A stretch of 39,208 nt of DNA, from contig NZ_AOIA01000162.1 of NCBI RefSeq assembly GCF_000337695.1, positions 64,382 through 103,589 on the forward strand. The letters run 5' to 3'. The stretch's first letter is position 1; every line of letters begins with the position of its first letter. This stretch comes from Natronococcus jeotgali DSM 18795 (GTDB lineage Archaea > Halobacteriota > Halobacteria > Halobacteriales > Natrialbaceae). Both the position numbers and the translations under genes were made by a program. Under the pieces are notes generated by a model. The model had not been told where the DNA came from. It saw only the letters and a list, made by a program, of their open reading frames with translations, and did not search any database. Shown one piece after another: positions 22,952 to 30,374 of this stretch.

Positions 22952-23659
22952 GTGAAAGGACAGGAGTGGTACCAGGCCGACGACGTCGCCGCCGAGTACG
23001 ACGACAAGCGGTTCTCCCAGGGCGGACAGCTGATCGACCGCCGGGAGAAGGAGGCCGTACTCGAGGCGATCATGCCCGTCGAGGACCGCAACGTCCTCGA
23101 GATCGCCTGTGGTACCGGGCGGTTTACGGTCATGCTTGCCGAGCGCGGCGCGGACGTCGTCGGATTGGACATCTCGGCGGCGATGCTGCAACAGGGACGC
23201 AAGAAAGCGAAGGCGGCGAACGTCGCGGGAACCCTCGAGTTTCTGCGGGGCGACGCCGGACGGCTGCCGTTCCCGGACGATCACTTCGATACCGTTGTCG
23301 CGATGCGGTTTTTCCACCTGGCCGACGATCCCGAGGCGTTCCTCCGGGAGATGCGCCGGGTCTCGCGCGATCAGATCGTCTTCGACACGTTCAACCGCTT
23401 TTCGGCGCGCAGCGTCTACAACTGGGCGCTACCGATGGGGTCGCGCCTCTACTCGAAAAGCGAGGTGAGCGTCCTGCTCGCGAAGACCGACCTGACGCTG
23501 GTCGACGTCGAGGACGACTTCCTCGCGCCGTACGGACTCTACCGATCGATCCCGAACGGACTGGCGAACGCGATCCGCTCGGTCGACGAGACGGTAGGCG
23601 GCCGCCCGCTGACCGACCACCTCGCGTCGGTCTCCTACTGGAACACCCGCGTGCGGTGA
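22952..23659 (+). CDS. Class I SAM-dependent methyltransferase
   Basis: 235-residue methyltransferase. Motif I reads VLEIACGTGRFTVMLAERG, motif II VVGLDISAAML, then the Asp of LRGDAGRLPFPDDHFDTVVAMRFF and motif VI-like FLREMRRVSRDQIVFDTF. This is the UbiE/Methyltransf_11 type acting on small molecules or lipids. The C-terminal part (ARSVYNWALPMGSRLYSK) resembles archaeal enzymes with lipid-like substrates. The start is GTG at 22952 (MKGQEWYQADDVAAEYDDKR). A GT2 gene follows 52 bases downstream with its own promoter. Substrate unknown; a glycolipid or quinone role is possible. Confidence 0.85.
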   Translation: MKGQEWYQADDVAAEYDDKRFSQGGQLIDRREKEAVLEAIMPVEDRNVLEIACGTGRFTVMLAERGADVVGLDISAAMLQQGRKKAKAANVAGTLEFLRGDAGRLPFPDDHFDTVVAMRFFHLADDPEAFLREMRRVSRDQIVFDTFNRFSARSVYNWALPMGSRLYSKSEVSVLLAKTDLTLVDVEDDFLAPYGLYRSIPNGLANAIRSVDETVGGRPLTDHLASVSYWNTRVR

Positions 23660-23680
23660 GCGGGATCGAATTCCACCCTA

Positions 23681-23689
23681 TTTTTATCC
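23681..23689 (+). promoter_or_regulatory. TATA box for GT2 gene
   Basis: TATTTTTATCC is centred 27 bases before the ATG at 23712, a strong haloarchaeal promoter with leaderless spacing. Confidence 0.6.
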
Positions 23690-23711
23690 TCGGACGCGGC
23701 TACTGTAGGGC

Positions 23712-24614
23712 ATGGAGCTCTCGGTAGTCGTCTCGACGCTCAACGACCGGGAGCGACTGCTGTCGTGTCTCGACGCGCTCGCGACGGAGACCCCCGTCGA
23801 GACGGAACTCGTCGTCGTCAACGGCCCCTCTTCGGACGGAACCACCGGCGTCGTCCGCGAGCGCGAGGACGTCGACGTTCTCGTCGAGATCTCCGAGCGA
23901 AACTCGAACGTCTCCCGCAACGCCGGATTCGAGACGACGACCGGCGACGTCGTCGCCTTCCTCGACGCCGGGTACGCGGTCGAGCCGGGCTGGTACGGGG
24001 GTCTCGAAGGCGCGGTCGCCGACGGCGCGGACGTCGTCGCCGGCCCGACGGGCGAGGCCGACGGGACGCTCGCGGAGACCGAACGGACGCGGTCGGTCGC
24101 CGGACGGGAGGTGACCCTGTTCGACGGCGGCAACGTCGCGTTCGACCGCACCTCGCTCGAGGCCCTGGACGGGTTCGACGAGTACATCGAGGGCGACGGC
24201 GCCGTCGACTGTGCCCACCGCGCGAGCGGCCTCGGCTTCGAGGTCGCCTGGGAGCGGTCGATGACCGCTCGGAGCGACGTCGGCGCGGACGGCGGGCGAG
24301 CCGACCCCGACTGGGGGACCGCCTACCGGGCGCTCGCCTACGGACTCGGGAAGAACTACGGCCCGCGACCGACGGTCCTCGGGCGCACCGTCGGCAGCGC
24401 GATCCGGGACGGGGCCGCGGGCGTTCGGGGGATCGTCGCCGGGAGCGCGACGCCGACGGGCTGGTTCTCGGACGGCGTCGACGTCGTCACGAACGCCGCC
24501 GGCGGCCTCAAGGACGGGCTCCGAGCCCGGTACGCCGACCGGTCGACGCGGCGCAATCCGAACGGGCTGTCGGTGCGCCACGACCGGGCCGTTCGGATCT
24601 ACGACCGCCGGTGA
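23712..24614 (+). CDS. Family 2 glycosyltransferase
   Basis: 300-residue GT-A enzyme. It begins with LSVVVSTLNDRERLLSCLDAL, then ELVVVNGPSSDGT and the acceptor-side RNAGFETTTGDVVAFLDAGY. The usual DxD reads LDAG, so the second Asp is replaced. Typical GT2 C-terminal segments follow (FDGGNVAFDRTSLEALDGFDE). No transmembrane segment is seen, so it is soluble or peripheral. It probably adds a sugar to a lipid or protein glycan. It is convergent with the enoyl-CoA hydratase gene: the two stop codons abut at 24614/24615. Confidence 0.85.
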   Translation: MELSVVVSTLNDRERLLSCLDALATETPVETELVVVNGPSSDGTTGVVREREDVDVLVEISERNSNVSRNAGFETTTGDVVAFLDAGYAVEPGWYGGLEGAVADGADVVAGPTGEADGTLAETERTRSVAGREVTLFDGGNVAFDRTSLEALDGFDEYIEGDGAVDCAHRASGLGFEVAWERSMTARSDVGADGGRADPDWGTAYRALAYGLGKNYGPRPTVLGRTVGSAIRDGAAGVRGIVAGSATPTGWFSDGVDVVTNAAGGLKDGLRARYADRSTRRNPNGLSVRHDRAVRIYDRR

Positions 24615-25403
24615 TCACTCCCCGCGGAACTGCGGCTCCCGGTCGGCGAGTCGCGCGTCGAACCCCTCCCGGTAGTCGTCGGTGTCGTCGAGTTCGCGCG
24701 CCAGGGTGCGCTCGAACTCGAGTCCCCGGTCGAGTGGCGTCTCCAGGGCGGCGTTGAGCGCTCGTTTTCCGTTCTCGAGGGCCAGCGGCGCGTTCTCGCA
24801 GAGTCGGTCCGCGAACGCCTTCGCGCGCTCGTCGACCGCCTCGTCGGCGCAGACCTCGTGGACGAGCCCCATCCGTTCGGCCGCTTCGGGGTCGACGTAC
24901 TCGCCGGTGAGAACGATCTCCTTCGCCTTCGAGAGTCCCACCAGTCGGGGGAGGCGCTGGGTGCCGCCACCGTGGGGGAACGTGCCGAGCGTCACCTCGA
25001 GCAGCCCGTACTTCGCGTCGCGGCCCAGAATCCGGAAGTCACAGGGCAGCGTCAGCTCGAACGCGCCGGCCGGCGCGGCCCGCTTGATGCCGACGACGGT
25101 CGGCTGTCGCGTCGTCTCGACGGTCTCGAGCAGGGTCGGGAAGACGTCCCGGTCGACGTCGGAGTCGGGCTCGACCCGGTCGCGCATCATCTCGAGATCC
25201 ATTCCGGCGCTGAGGACGGGCCCCTCCCCGAGCAGGGTGACCGCCCGGACGTCCTCGTCGGCGTCGACGCGTTCGAACGCCGCGGTCAGATCCCGTATGA
25301 GTTCGACCGACATCGCGTTTCGCTTCTCGGGTCGGGCGAGGTAGACGTCGGCCCGTCGGTCGTTCCGATCGATGCGTGCGAGTCCCGTGCCAACGGATTC
25401 CAT
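24615..25403 (-). CDS. Enoyl-CoA hydratase/isomerase family protein
   Basis: 262-residue crotonase-fold enzyme. From the ATG at 25403 the two catalytic glutamates are in place: Glu116 in AGAFELTLPCD and Glu136 in YGLLEVTLGTFPHGGGTQRL. The oxyanion-hole loops are unusual: RNAM is kept, but the Gly-rich loop normally reading GGG before the first Glu is AGAF, and SAGMDLEMM replaces the common AGADI. It may act on a different acyl-CoA. I prefer ATG 25403 to 25430 because CGTTATGG lies 27 bases before it and the fold starts there. The DUF368 gene lies upstream on the same strand; no fatty-acid genes are adjacent. Confidence 0.85.
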   Translation of the reverse strand: MESVGTGLARIDRNDRRADVYLARPEKRNAMSVELIRDLTAAFERVDADEDVRAVTLLGEGPVLSAGMDLEMMRDRVEPDSDVDRDVFPTLLETVETTRQPTVVGIKRAAPAGAFELTLPCDFRILGRDAKYGLLEVTLGTFPHGGGTQRLPRLVGLSKAKEIVLTGEYVDPEAAERMGLVHEVCADEAVDERAKAFADRLCENAPLALENGKRALNAALETPLDRGLEFERTLARELDDTDDYREGFDARLADREPQFRGE

Positions 25404-25458
25404 GCCCGAGCGGTTCGCCGCCAGAGCCATAACGTTCGGGGCCGCCCCGCGAGGGGCG

Positions 25459-26433
25459 TCACTCGGGATCGAACCCGCCCGCGAGCCTGTCGAGCGCGAA
25501 CAGCGCGACCGCGCCGGCGACGGCCCAGGCCGCGGTCAGCGCCAGGACCTCGCCCGTCAGCGCGCGCGCGTCGGCGATCTCGTGCAGCGGCGCGGGAACC
25601 GAGCCGGCGATGAGGCCGACGAGAAAGAGCAGGGTCGGCTCGCGGTGGCGTTCCAGCGCGAACCGGACCACCCGCGCGACCGTGACGAGTCCGACGGCGC
25701 CGCCGGCGACGAAGACGGCGACGGTCGTCCCCGGCTCGAGGACCGCGCCGACGGTCCCGTCGCCGAGGGCGAGATCTCGGAGCGACCCGAGGAAGGCGGT
25801 GAGCGACTCGGAGAGGAAGACGTACTGGCCCAGCAAGATGAGGATCAGCGAGCCGGAGACGCCCGGGAGGATCATCGCGCTGACCGCCAGCCCGCCGGAG
25901 AGAAAGATCACGACGGCGCCGCTGCCCGGCAGCTGGAGGACGTTGGTCGCGACCAGCAGGGAGAGCGCGGTCCCGGCGGCGGCCGCGAGGACGCGGCGGG
26001 CCGAGCCGAGCGACAGGCTCCGAAAGAGCACGACCGCCGAGGCGGCGATCAGTCCGACGAAGAACCCGAACAGCGCGACCGGGTGCGACTCCGCGAGGGC
26101 CGACACCGCGCCCGCGACGAGCGCGACGGCGGTTACTATCCCGACGCCCAGCGGGAGCAGGAACTGGAGATCGAGCTCGAGGAGGGCCGCTCGAGCCCGG
26201 GCGCGGCGCCGCGGGTCGTACCCTCCGAGAACGTCGAGCACGCGCCCGGGCGTGAACGCCGTCACGGCGGCGATCAGCCGTTCGTAGAACCCGAGCAGAA
26301 GCGCGACCGTGCCGCCGGAGACGCCCGGAAGGGCGTCGGCGGTGCCCATACAGAGCCCGTAGCAGTAGACGCGAAGCACCGACAGCCGCGATCGCAGCCG
26401 GCGTTCGAGAGCGGGTAACACGCCTGGAGTCAC
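25459..26433 (-). CDS. DUF368 polyprenyl-phosphate transporter-like membrane protein
   Basis: 324-residue polytopic protein with about eight to nine hydrophobic segments. Two related motifs form the family's inverted repeat: GTADALPGVSGGT at 30-42 and ILPGVSGSLILILLG at 188-202. DUF368 members in bacteria (PopT) flip undecaprenyl phosphate back to the inner leaflet. In a haloarchaeon the natural counterpart would be dolichyl phosphate recycling for N-glycosylation, an inference. The start is GTG at 26433; a TTTATA box at about 26508 predicts a leader of some 45 bases. It lies upstream of the enoyl-CoA hydratase gene and probably forms a separate unit. Confidence 0.87.
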   Translation of the reverse strand: MTPGVLPALERRLRSRLSVLRVYCYGLCMGTADALPGVSGGTVALLLGFYERLIAAVTAFTPGRVLDVLGGYDPRRRARARAALLELDLQFLLPLGVGIVTAVALVAGAVSALAESHPVALFGFFVGLIAASAVVLFRSLSLGSARRVLAAAAGTALSLLVATNVLQLPGSGAVVIFLSGGLAVSAMILPGVSGSLILILLGQYVFLSESLTAFLGSLRDLALGDGTVGAVLEPGTTVAVFVAGGAVGLVTVARVVRFALERHREPTLLFLVGLIAGSVPAPLHEIADARALTGEVLALTAAWAVAGAVALFALDRLAGGFDPE

Positions 26434-26500
26434 CGTTCGGTCGATGTCGCCGGAGAATCGACTACCCGTTTCGCGACCATACGTACCGCACGTTCCGGGA

Positions 26501-26514
26501 GCGATATAAATCGC
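26501..26514 (-). promoter_or_regulatory. Palindromic TATA element upstream of DUF368
   Basis: The minus strand reads GCGATTTATATCGC: a TTTATA core with GCGAT/ATCGC arms. It lies about 70-80 bases before the GTG at 26433, implying a leader. Confidence 0.5.
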
Positions 26515-26685
26515 CTCACTCGGTCGAGGGAACGTCCCGCCTCGGCGGCGTTCGAACGGCTCGAGCCGGCCCGCGGGGGACCGCGAGCGAACCGGGACGG
26601 GCCGACTGCGGCGGTCGATCGCCCCGGAACCGCAGTGCGTCGGACGGTGACAGGGGAAATCGCAAGACGGAGGCGCGCCGGCTAG

Positions 26686-26700
26686 CGAAACAATTATATA
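26686..26700 (+). promoter_or_regulatory. BRE/TATA promoter of thermosome gene
   Basis: CGAAAC followed by AATTATATA, ending 34 bases before the ATG at 26735. The purine-rich BRE plus A/T-rich TATA matches haloarchaeal chaperonin promoters known to respond to heat. GAGG at about 26721 may be a weak ribosome-binding site. Confidence 0.6.
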
Positions 26701-26734
26701 GAAGTGCTGACGACATGGTTAGTGAGGATCCACA

Positions 26735-28312
26735 ATGGCACAACAGCGACGCATGGGCGGACAGCCCATGTTCATTCTGAGCGAGGATAGCCAGCGAACC
26801 CAGGGCCGGGACGCCCAGTCGTCGAACATCATGGCCGGCAAGGCCGTCGCCGAGTCGGTACGGACGACACTGGGGCCCCGCGGGATGGACAAGATGCTCG
26901 TCGACTCGGGCGGCGAGGTCGTCATCACGAACGACGGCGCGACCATCCTCAACGAGATGGACATCGAACACCCCGCGGCCCAGATGCTCGTCGAGGTCGC
27001 CGACTCCCAGGAGGAGGAGGTCGGCGACGGGACGACGACCGCGGCCGTGATCGCCGGCAACCTGCTCGGTGAGGCCGAAGACCTCATCGAACAGGACGTC
27101 CACGCGACGACGATCGTCGAGGGCTACCACGAGGCCGCCGAGATCGCCCTCGAGGCGATCGACGAGCAGGTCAGCGAAGAGACCGTCGACGACGACGTGC
27201 TCAAGCAGGTCGCCGAATCCAGCATGACGGGCAAGGGCACCGGCGGCCTGACCGCCGAATCGCTGGCCGAGACGGTCGTCGAGGCCATCCGCCACGTCGA
27301 GAGCGACGCCGGCGTCGAGCGTGACAACGTCACCGTCCACACCCAGATCGGCGCCTCCTCGAACGCGACCGAGCTCGTTCCGGGGATCGTCATCGACGAG
27401 GAGGCCGCCCACGACTCGATGCCCGGCGAGGTCGAGGACGCCTCGATCGCCGTGCTCGACGTCGAACTCGGCGTCCGCACCGGCGAGCTCGACGCCGAGT
27501 ACGCCATCGACTCGATCGACCAGCTCAACCAGGCCATCGACGCCGAGGAGAGCGAGGTTCGGGGCTACGCCGAGACGCTGGCCGAGAGCGGCGCCGACGT
27601 CGTCTTCACGACCGACGACGTCGACGACCGCATCAGCTCGTTCCTCGCGAAGGAGGGCGTGCTGGTCTTCGACGGCCTCGGCGACTCCGACGCCCGCCAG
27701 ATCGTCTCCGCGACCGGCGCCAACCGCGTCGGCGCCCTCGAGGACCTCGAGGAGAGCGACTTCGGCGCGGCCGACCGCGTGCGCGCACAGAACTACGGCG
27801 ACGACGACCTGGCGTTCGTCGAGGGCGGCGCGGCCGCCGAGGCCGTCACCGTCTTCGTCCGCGGCGGCACCGAACACGTCGTCGACGAGCTCGAGCGCGC
27901 GATCAACGACGCACTCGACGTCGTCGCGACGGCGCTCGAGTCCGGCGAGGTCGTCCCCGGCGCCGGCGCCACCGAGATCGCGATCGCCGACAAGATCCGC
28001 TCGGAGGCCGCCGGCATCGAGGGCCGCAAACAGCTCGCGGTCACCTCCTTCGCCGACGCCCTCGACGTCGTGCCGCGGACGCTGGCGACCAACACCGGCC
28101 AGGACCCGATCGACACGCTGGTCGACCTGCGGGCGGCCCACGAGGGCGGCGACCGCGCCGGCCTCATCACCGACGGCGAGACCGTCACCATCGACGACCC
28201 CTTCGAGTACGGCGTCGTCGACCCCGCCGACGTCAAACGGGAGGCCATCGAGAGCGCGACCGAGGCCGCGACGATGATCGTCCGCATCGACGACGTCATC
28301 GCCGCCGAGTAA
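26735..28312 (+). CDS. Thermosome (group II chaperonin) subunit without GGM tail
   Basis: 525-residue subunit of the double-ring ATP-dependent chaperonin that folds cytosolic proteins. Signatures are LGPRGMDKM (46-54), the ATP-binding GDGTT (97-101), NDGATIL (66-72) and the late [13 protein letters not shown]. The protein ends [11 protein letters not shown] and has none of the GGM repeats found at the C terminus of the main haloarchaeal CCT1/CCT2 subunits. This recalls the third, shorter subunit (CCT3, about 524 residues in Haloferax volcanii). Its promoter has a BRE and a strong TATA box, so heat induction is likely. It is followed by a T-rich tract and by a separate HalOD1 gene. Confidence 0.93.
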   Translation: MAQQRRMGGQPMFILSEDSQRTQGRDAQSSNIMAGKAVAESVRTTLGPRGMDKMLVDSGGEVVITNDGATILNEMDIEHPAAQMLVEVADSQEEEVGDGTTTAAVIAGNLLGEAEDLIEQDVHATTIVEGYHEAAEIALEAIDEQVSEETVDDDVLKQVAESSMTGKGTGGLTAESLAETVVEAIRHVESDAGVERDNVTVHTQIGASSNATELVPGIVIDEEAAHDSMPGEVEDASIAVLDVELGVRTGELDAEYAIDSIDQLNQAIDAEESEVRGYAETLAESGADVVFTTDDVDDRISSFLAKEGVLVFDGLGDSDARQIVSATGANRVGALEDLEESDFGAADRVRAQNYGDDDLAFVEGGAAAEAVTVFVRGGTEHVVDELERAINDALDVVATALESGEVVPGAGATEIAIADKIRSEAAGIEGRKQLAVTSFADALDVVPRTLATNTGQDPIDTLVDLRAAHEGGDRAGLITDGETVTIDDPFEYGVVDPADVKREAIESATEAATMIVRIDDVIAAE

Positions 28313-28340
28313 GCGCAGTTCGTCTCCCCTCTAACACTAA

Positions 28341-28350
28341 TTGTATTTTT
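28341..28350 (+). terminator. T-rich terminator after thermosome gene
   Basis: TTGTATTTTT lies about 30 bases after the thermosome stop, in an A/T-rich patch. Archaeal termination commonly uses such T tracts without a hairpin. Confidence 0.5.
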
Positions 28351-28360
28351 GACGATAGTC

Positions 28361-28373
28361 TTAAGGAATAATA
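28361..28373 (+). promoter_or_regulatory. TATA region of second HalOD1 gene
   Basis: TTAAGGAATAATA ends about 18 bases before the ATG at 28391; its TTAAGG part is centred at the 27-base spacing expected for a leaderless transcript. Confidence 0.5.
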
Positions 28374-28390
28374 TGCGGACACGTTGAAGT

Positions 28391-28738
28391 ATGTCCGTCT
28401 CGCCTCCCTCGGATCGGCTGACTCCCGTCGACGACGCGGCCGGCCGAACCGTCTACTACGACGAGGACGGCGACACCTACCACGTGTGGTGGTCCAGCGA
28501 CGAGTCCCAGTCGGCGAGCACGGCGCTAGTACTCGCCGTCGCGTCGGTACTCGAGACCGATCCGGCGGACCTCGAGACGCTGTCGCGACGGATCGATCCG
28601 GACGCGCTCGACGCGCTGTTCTCCCACTGGGCGCGCCACCGTCCCGGGACCGGGAGCGTCTCCTTTCGGTTCGCTCGCTGTGCGGTCACCGGATACGCGT
28701 CCGGCGAGTTCCGCATCGAACCGCCCGAGGGCGACTGA
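28391..28738 (+). CDS. HalOD1 output domain protein
   Basis: 115-residue haloarchaeal protein with a single HalOD1 domain: an N-terminal beta hairpin RTVYYDEDGDTYHVWW, helix ASTALVLAVASVLETDPADLETL, then RIDPDALDALFSHW and the beta strands GSVSFRFARCAVTGYASGEFRI. It is clearly related to the protein at 6439-6735 but has the extra N-terminal hairpin common in this family. The domain is presumed to be a signalling output module of unknown mechanism. It has its own promoter and converges on the SAM hydrolase gene. Confidence 0.83.
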   Translation: MSVSPPSDRLTPVDDAAGRTVYYDEDGDTYHVWWSSDESQSASTALVLAVASVLETDPADLETLSRRIDPDALDALFSHWARHRPGTGSVSFRFARCAVTGYASGEFRIEPPEGD

Positions 28739-28756
28739 CCCGCGGCCGGGAGCTGC

Positions 28757-29569
28757 TCACGTTACGGGTTCGAGGACGATCCTGTCGCCGACCGCGAGGT
28801 CGAACGCCGCCTCGCCACGTCCGCGGTTGACGTCGAGTTCGACGTAGCCGTGGCTGCCGACGAGCGCGAGTCGCCGACCGACCGGGACGTCCGCGAAGGC
28901 GTCGCCGACGGGCACGGGCTCGCCGTTCGCGAGGACCCGGTCGCGACCCTCGAGGTAGTCACCCGGAACGCTCGTGACCACGTTGCCGAAGTCGTCGACG
29001 ACCAGCACCTCGCCGTCGACCGCGCCGTCCTCGACGGTCGCTTCGGGCAAGGTGAGATCGACGCGGTCGTCGGTCCGTCCGAGCGCCTCGAGCGAGCCGA
29101 GTCGATCGAGGGCGACCTCGTGGACCGCGGCCGCGGCGGGCGCGAAGACGTCCCGCCCGTGGAACGTGTTGCTTTGCGGGCCCGCACCGGGATCCGGCGC
29201 CGACTCGCCTGCGGGATCGACCGGTTCGATCGCCCGCTCGTCGACGGCGTACGTCTCGATCGGCCCGTCGCCGGCCAGACGGCGGGCCGCGGGAACCAGG
29301 ACGCCGTTGTCCGGCCCCACGAGCGCGTGGTCGCCGGCCCGGATCGCGATCGCCGCGCGGTCGGTGCCGACGCCGGGGTCGACGACCACGAGGTGGGTCG
29401 CCGGCGGGAAGTACGGCAGCGTCTCCCGGAGCCAGAACGCCGCGGTGCGGACGTCCTGGCGCGGGAAGTCGTGACCGACGTCGACAAGCCGCGCGTCGGT
29501 TCGTCGGAGCAGAACGCCCTTCATCGCGGCGGGGTAGGGCGTTCCGAAGTCTGACGCGAGCGTGATCAT
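28757..29569 (-). CDS. SAM hydrolase (DUF62, SAM-hydroxide adenosyltransferase)
   Basis: 270-residue enzyme of the family that contains fluorinase and chlorinase but whose archaeal members split S-adenosylmethionine with hydroxide into adenosine and methionine. The start MITLASDFG gives the substrate-binding Asp-Phe-Gly. The conserved triad is present as Asp64 and Arg71 (DPGVGTDR) and His137 (TFHGRDVFAPAAA), matching Asp68/Arg75/His127 of the characterised enzyme. The longer position for His reflects an acidic, Pro/Gly-rich insertion at about 118-131. Its role may be control of SAM levels. A CGTTTTCA box lies 27 bases before the ATG at 29569. Confidence 0.87.
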   Translation of the reverse strand: MITLASDFGTPYPAAMKGVLLRRTDARLVDVGHDFPRQDVRTAAFWLRETLPYFPPATHLVVVDPGVGTDRAAIAIRAGDHALVGPDNGVLVPAARRLAGDGPIETYAVDERAIEPVDPAGESAPDPGAGPQSNTFHGRDVFAPAAAAVHEVALDRLGSLEALGRTDDRVDLTLPEATVEDGAVDGEVLVVDDFGNVVTSVPGDYLEGRDRVLANGEPVPVGDAFADVPVGRRLALVGSHGYVELDVNRGRGEAAFDLAVGDRIVLEPVT

Positions 29570-29652
29570 GGTCGGCGGTACGGAGCGGTCGATGAAAACG
29601 GATGCGGCTCGGGGCGGCCGCGAGGCGGGCGTAATCGGCGAGTACCGTCGCG

Positions 29653-30168
29653 CTACCCGCCGTTCGAGTCCGATCCGCTGACCATCTGGATCCGCTCGAT
29701 CCCGTTGATCTCCTCGACGACTTCGACGACGGCCTCGGGAACCAGCGACTCCCAGTCGCCGTCGTTGATCATCCGCTCACGGACCTCAGTTCCCTCGAGC
29801 ACCTCGCGGTTGAACATCGGCGACTGGCGAACCTCGAAGTCGGCCTCGCGAAACAGCTGGACGACCAGCGGGTTGTTCGAGTACGCGACGTCGAAGTGAG
29901 GACTCATGCTCCGGACGTGGCTCACCCACACCGAGTTGCGGTCCAGGTCCTCGATCGGGACGGCGTAGGTCACCAGATCGGAGTCGACCAGCGACTTGGT
30001 GATCATCATGATTCGCTCGCCGGCGGTAAACGGGTTGCGCACGGAGTGCGAGTCGTCGGCGCTTCCGATTCCCAGGACGAGTTCGTCGACGTCCTCGGCG
30101 ATCTGCTCGACCATGTTGCGGTGACCGTTGTGAAACGGCTGGAAGCGACCGATGTAAAACCCCCTCAT
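29653..30168 (-). CDS. Nicotinamide-nucleotide adenylyltransferase
   Basis: 171-residue archaeal-type NMN adenylyltransferase that joins ATP and NMN to give NAD+. The nucleotidyltransferase motif HNGH is at residues 13-16 in GRFQPFHNGHRNM, and the archaeal features LVLGIGSADDSHSVRNPFTAGERI and VWVSHVRSMSPHFDVAYSNN are present. The start is ATG at 30168: the upstream extension lacks family character, and a CTTAAG box lies 27 bases upstream. It is encoded just upstream of SAM hydrolase on the same strand and divergently from LonB. Assignment is secure; the usual gene name in archaea is nadM. Confidence 0.92.
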   Translation of the reverse strand: MRGFYIGRFQPFHNGHRNMVEQIAEDVDELVLGIGSADDSHSVRNPFTAGERIMMITKSLVDSDLVTYAVPIEDLDRNSVWVSHVRSMSPHFDVAYSNNPLVVQLFREADFEVRQSPMFNREVLEGTEVRERMINDGDWESLVPEAVVEVVEEINGIERIQMVSGSDSNGG

Positions 30169-30326
30169 GGCGGGTACTGGTTCGGGGCGGCGCTTAAGCG
30201 TGGCGAGTTTCCTCGCGCGGACGCTACTTCGGGGCGGCGACATCGGGAGCAGTCGCAGCGGGAATCGGGCGTCTCGAGGGCCGTAGTCGTCGCTTACGGC
30301 GTCTATCGCTGCGACCCGCATGGAGA

Positions 30327-30335
30327 AAGTATATC
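30327..30335 (+). promoter_or_regulatory. TATA box for lonB
   Basis: AAGTATATC lies about 40-48 bases before the ATG at 30375. It implies a short leader of 15-20 bases on the lonB mRNA. Confidence 0.5.
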
Positions 30336-30374
30336 AGTCGCAATCCCTTCGAATCAGGTACTGAACAGAGTTCT

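Larger units (their letters stand above)
26434..26734. other. Divergent intergenic region between DUF368 and thermosome
   Basis: 301 bases with promoters at each end: a palindromic TATA element at 26501-26514 facing DUF368, and a BRE/TATA pair at 26686-26700 facing the thermosome gene. The middle is G+C-rich and I see no coding frame or RNA gene. Confidence 0.5.

Noticed and set aside
25459..25475. tRNA T-arm-like GGGTTCGATCCCG on the minus strand
   Set aside because: It encodes the C-terminal GGFDPE of the DUF368 protein; no acceptor, D or anticodon arms fit around it.
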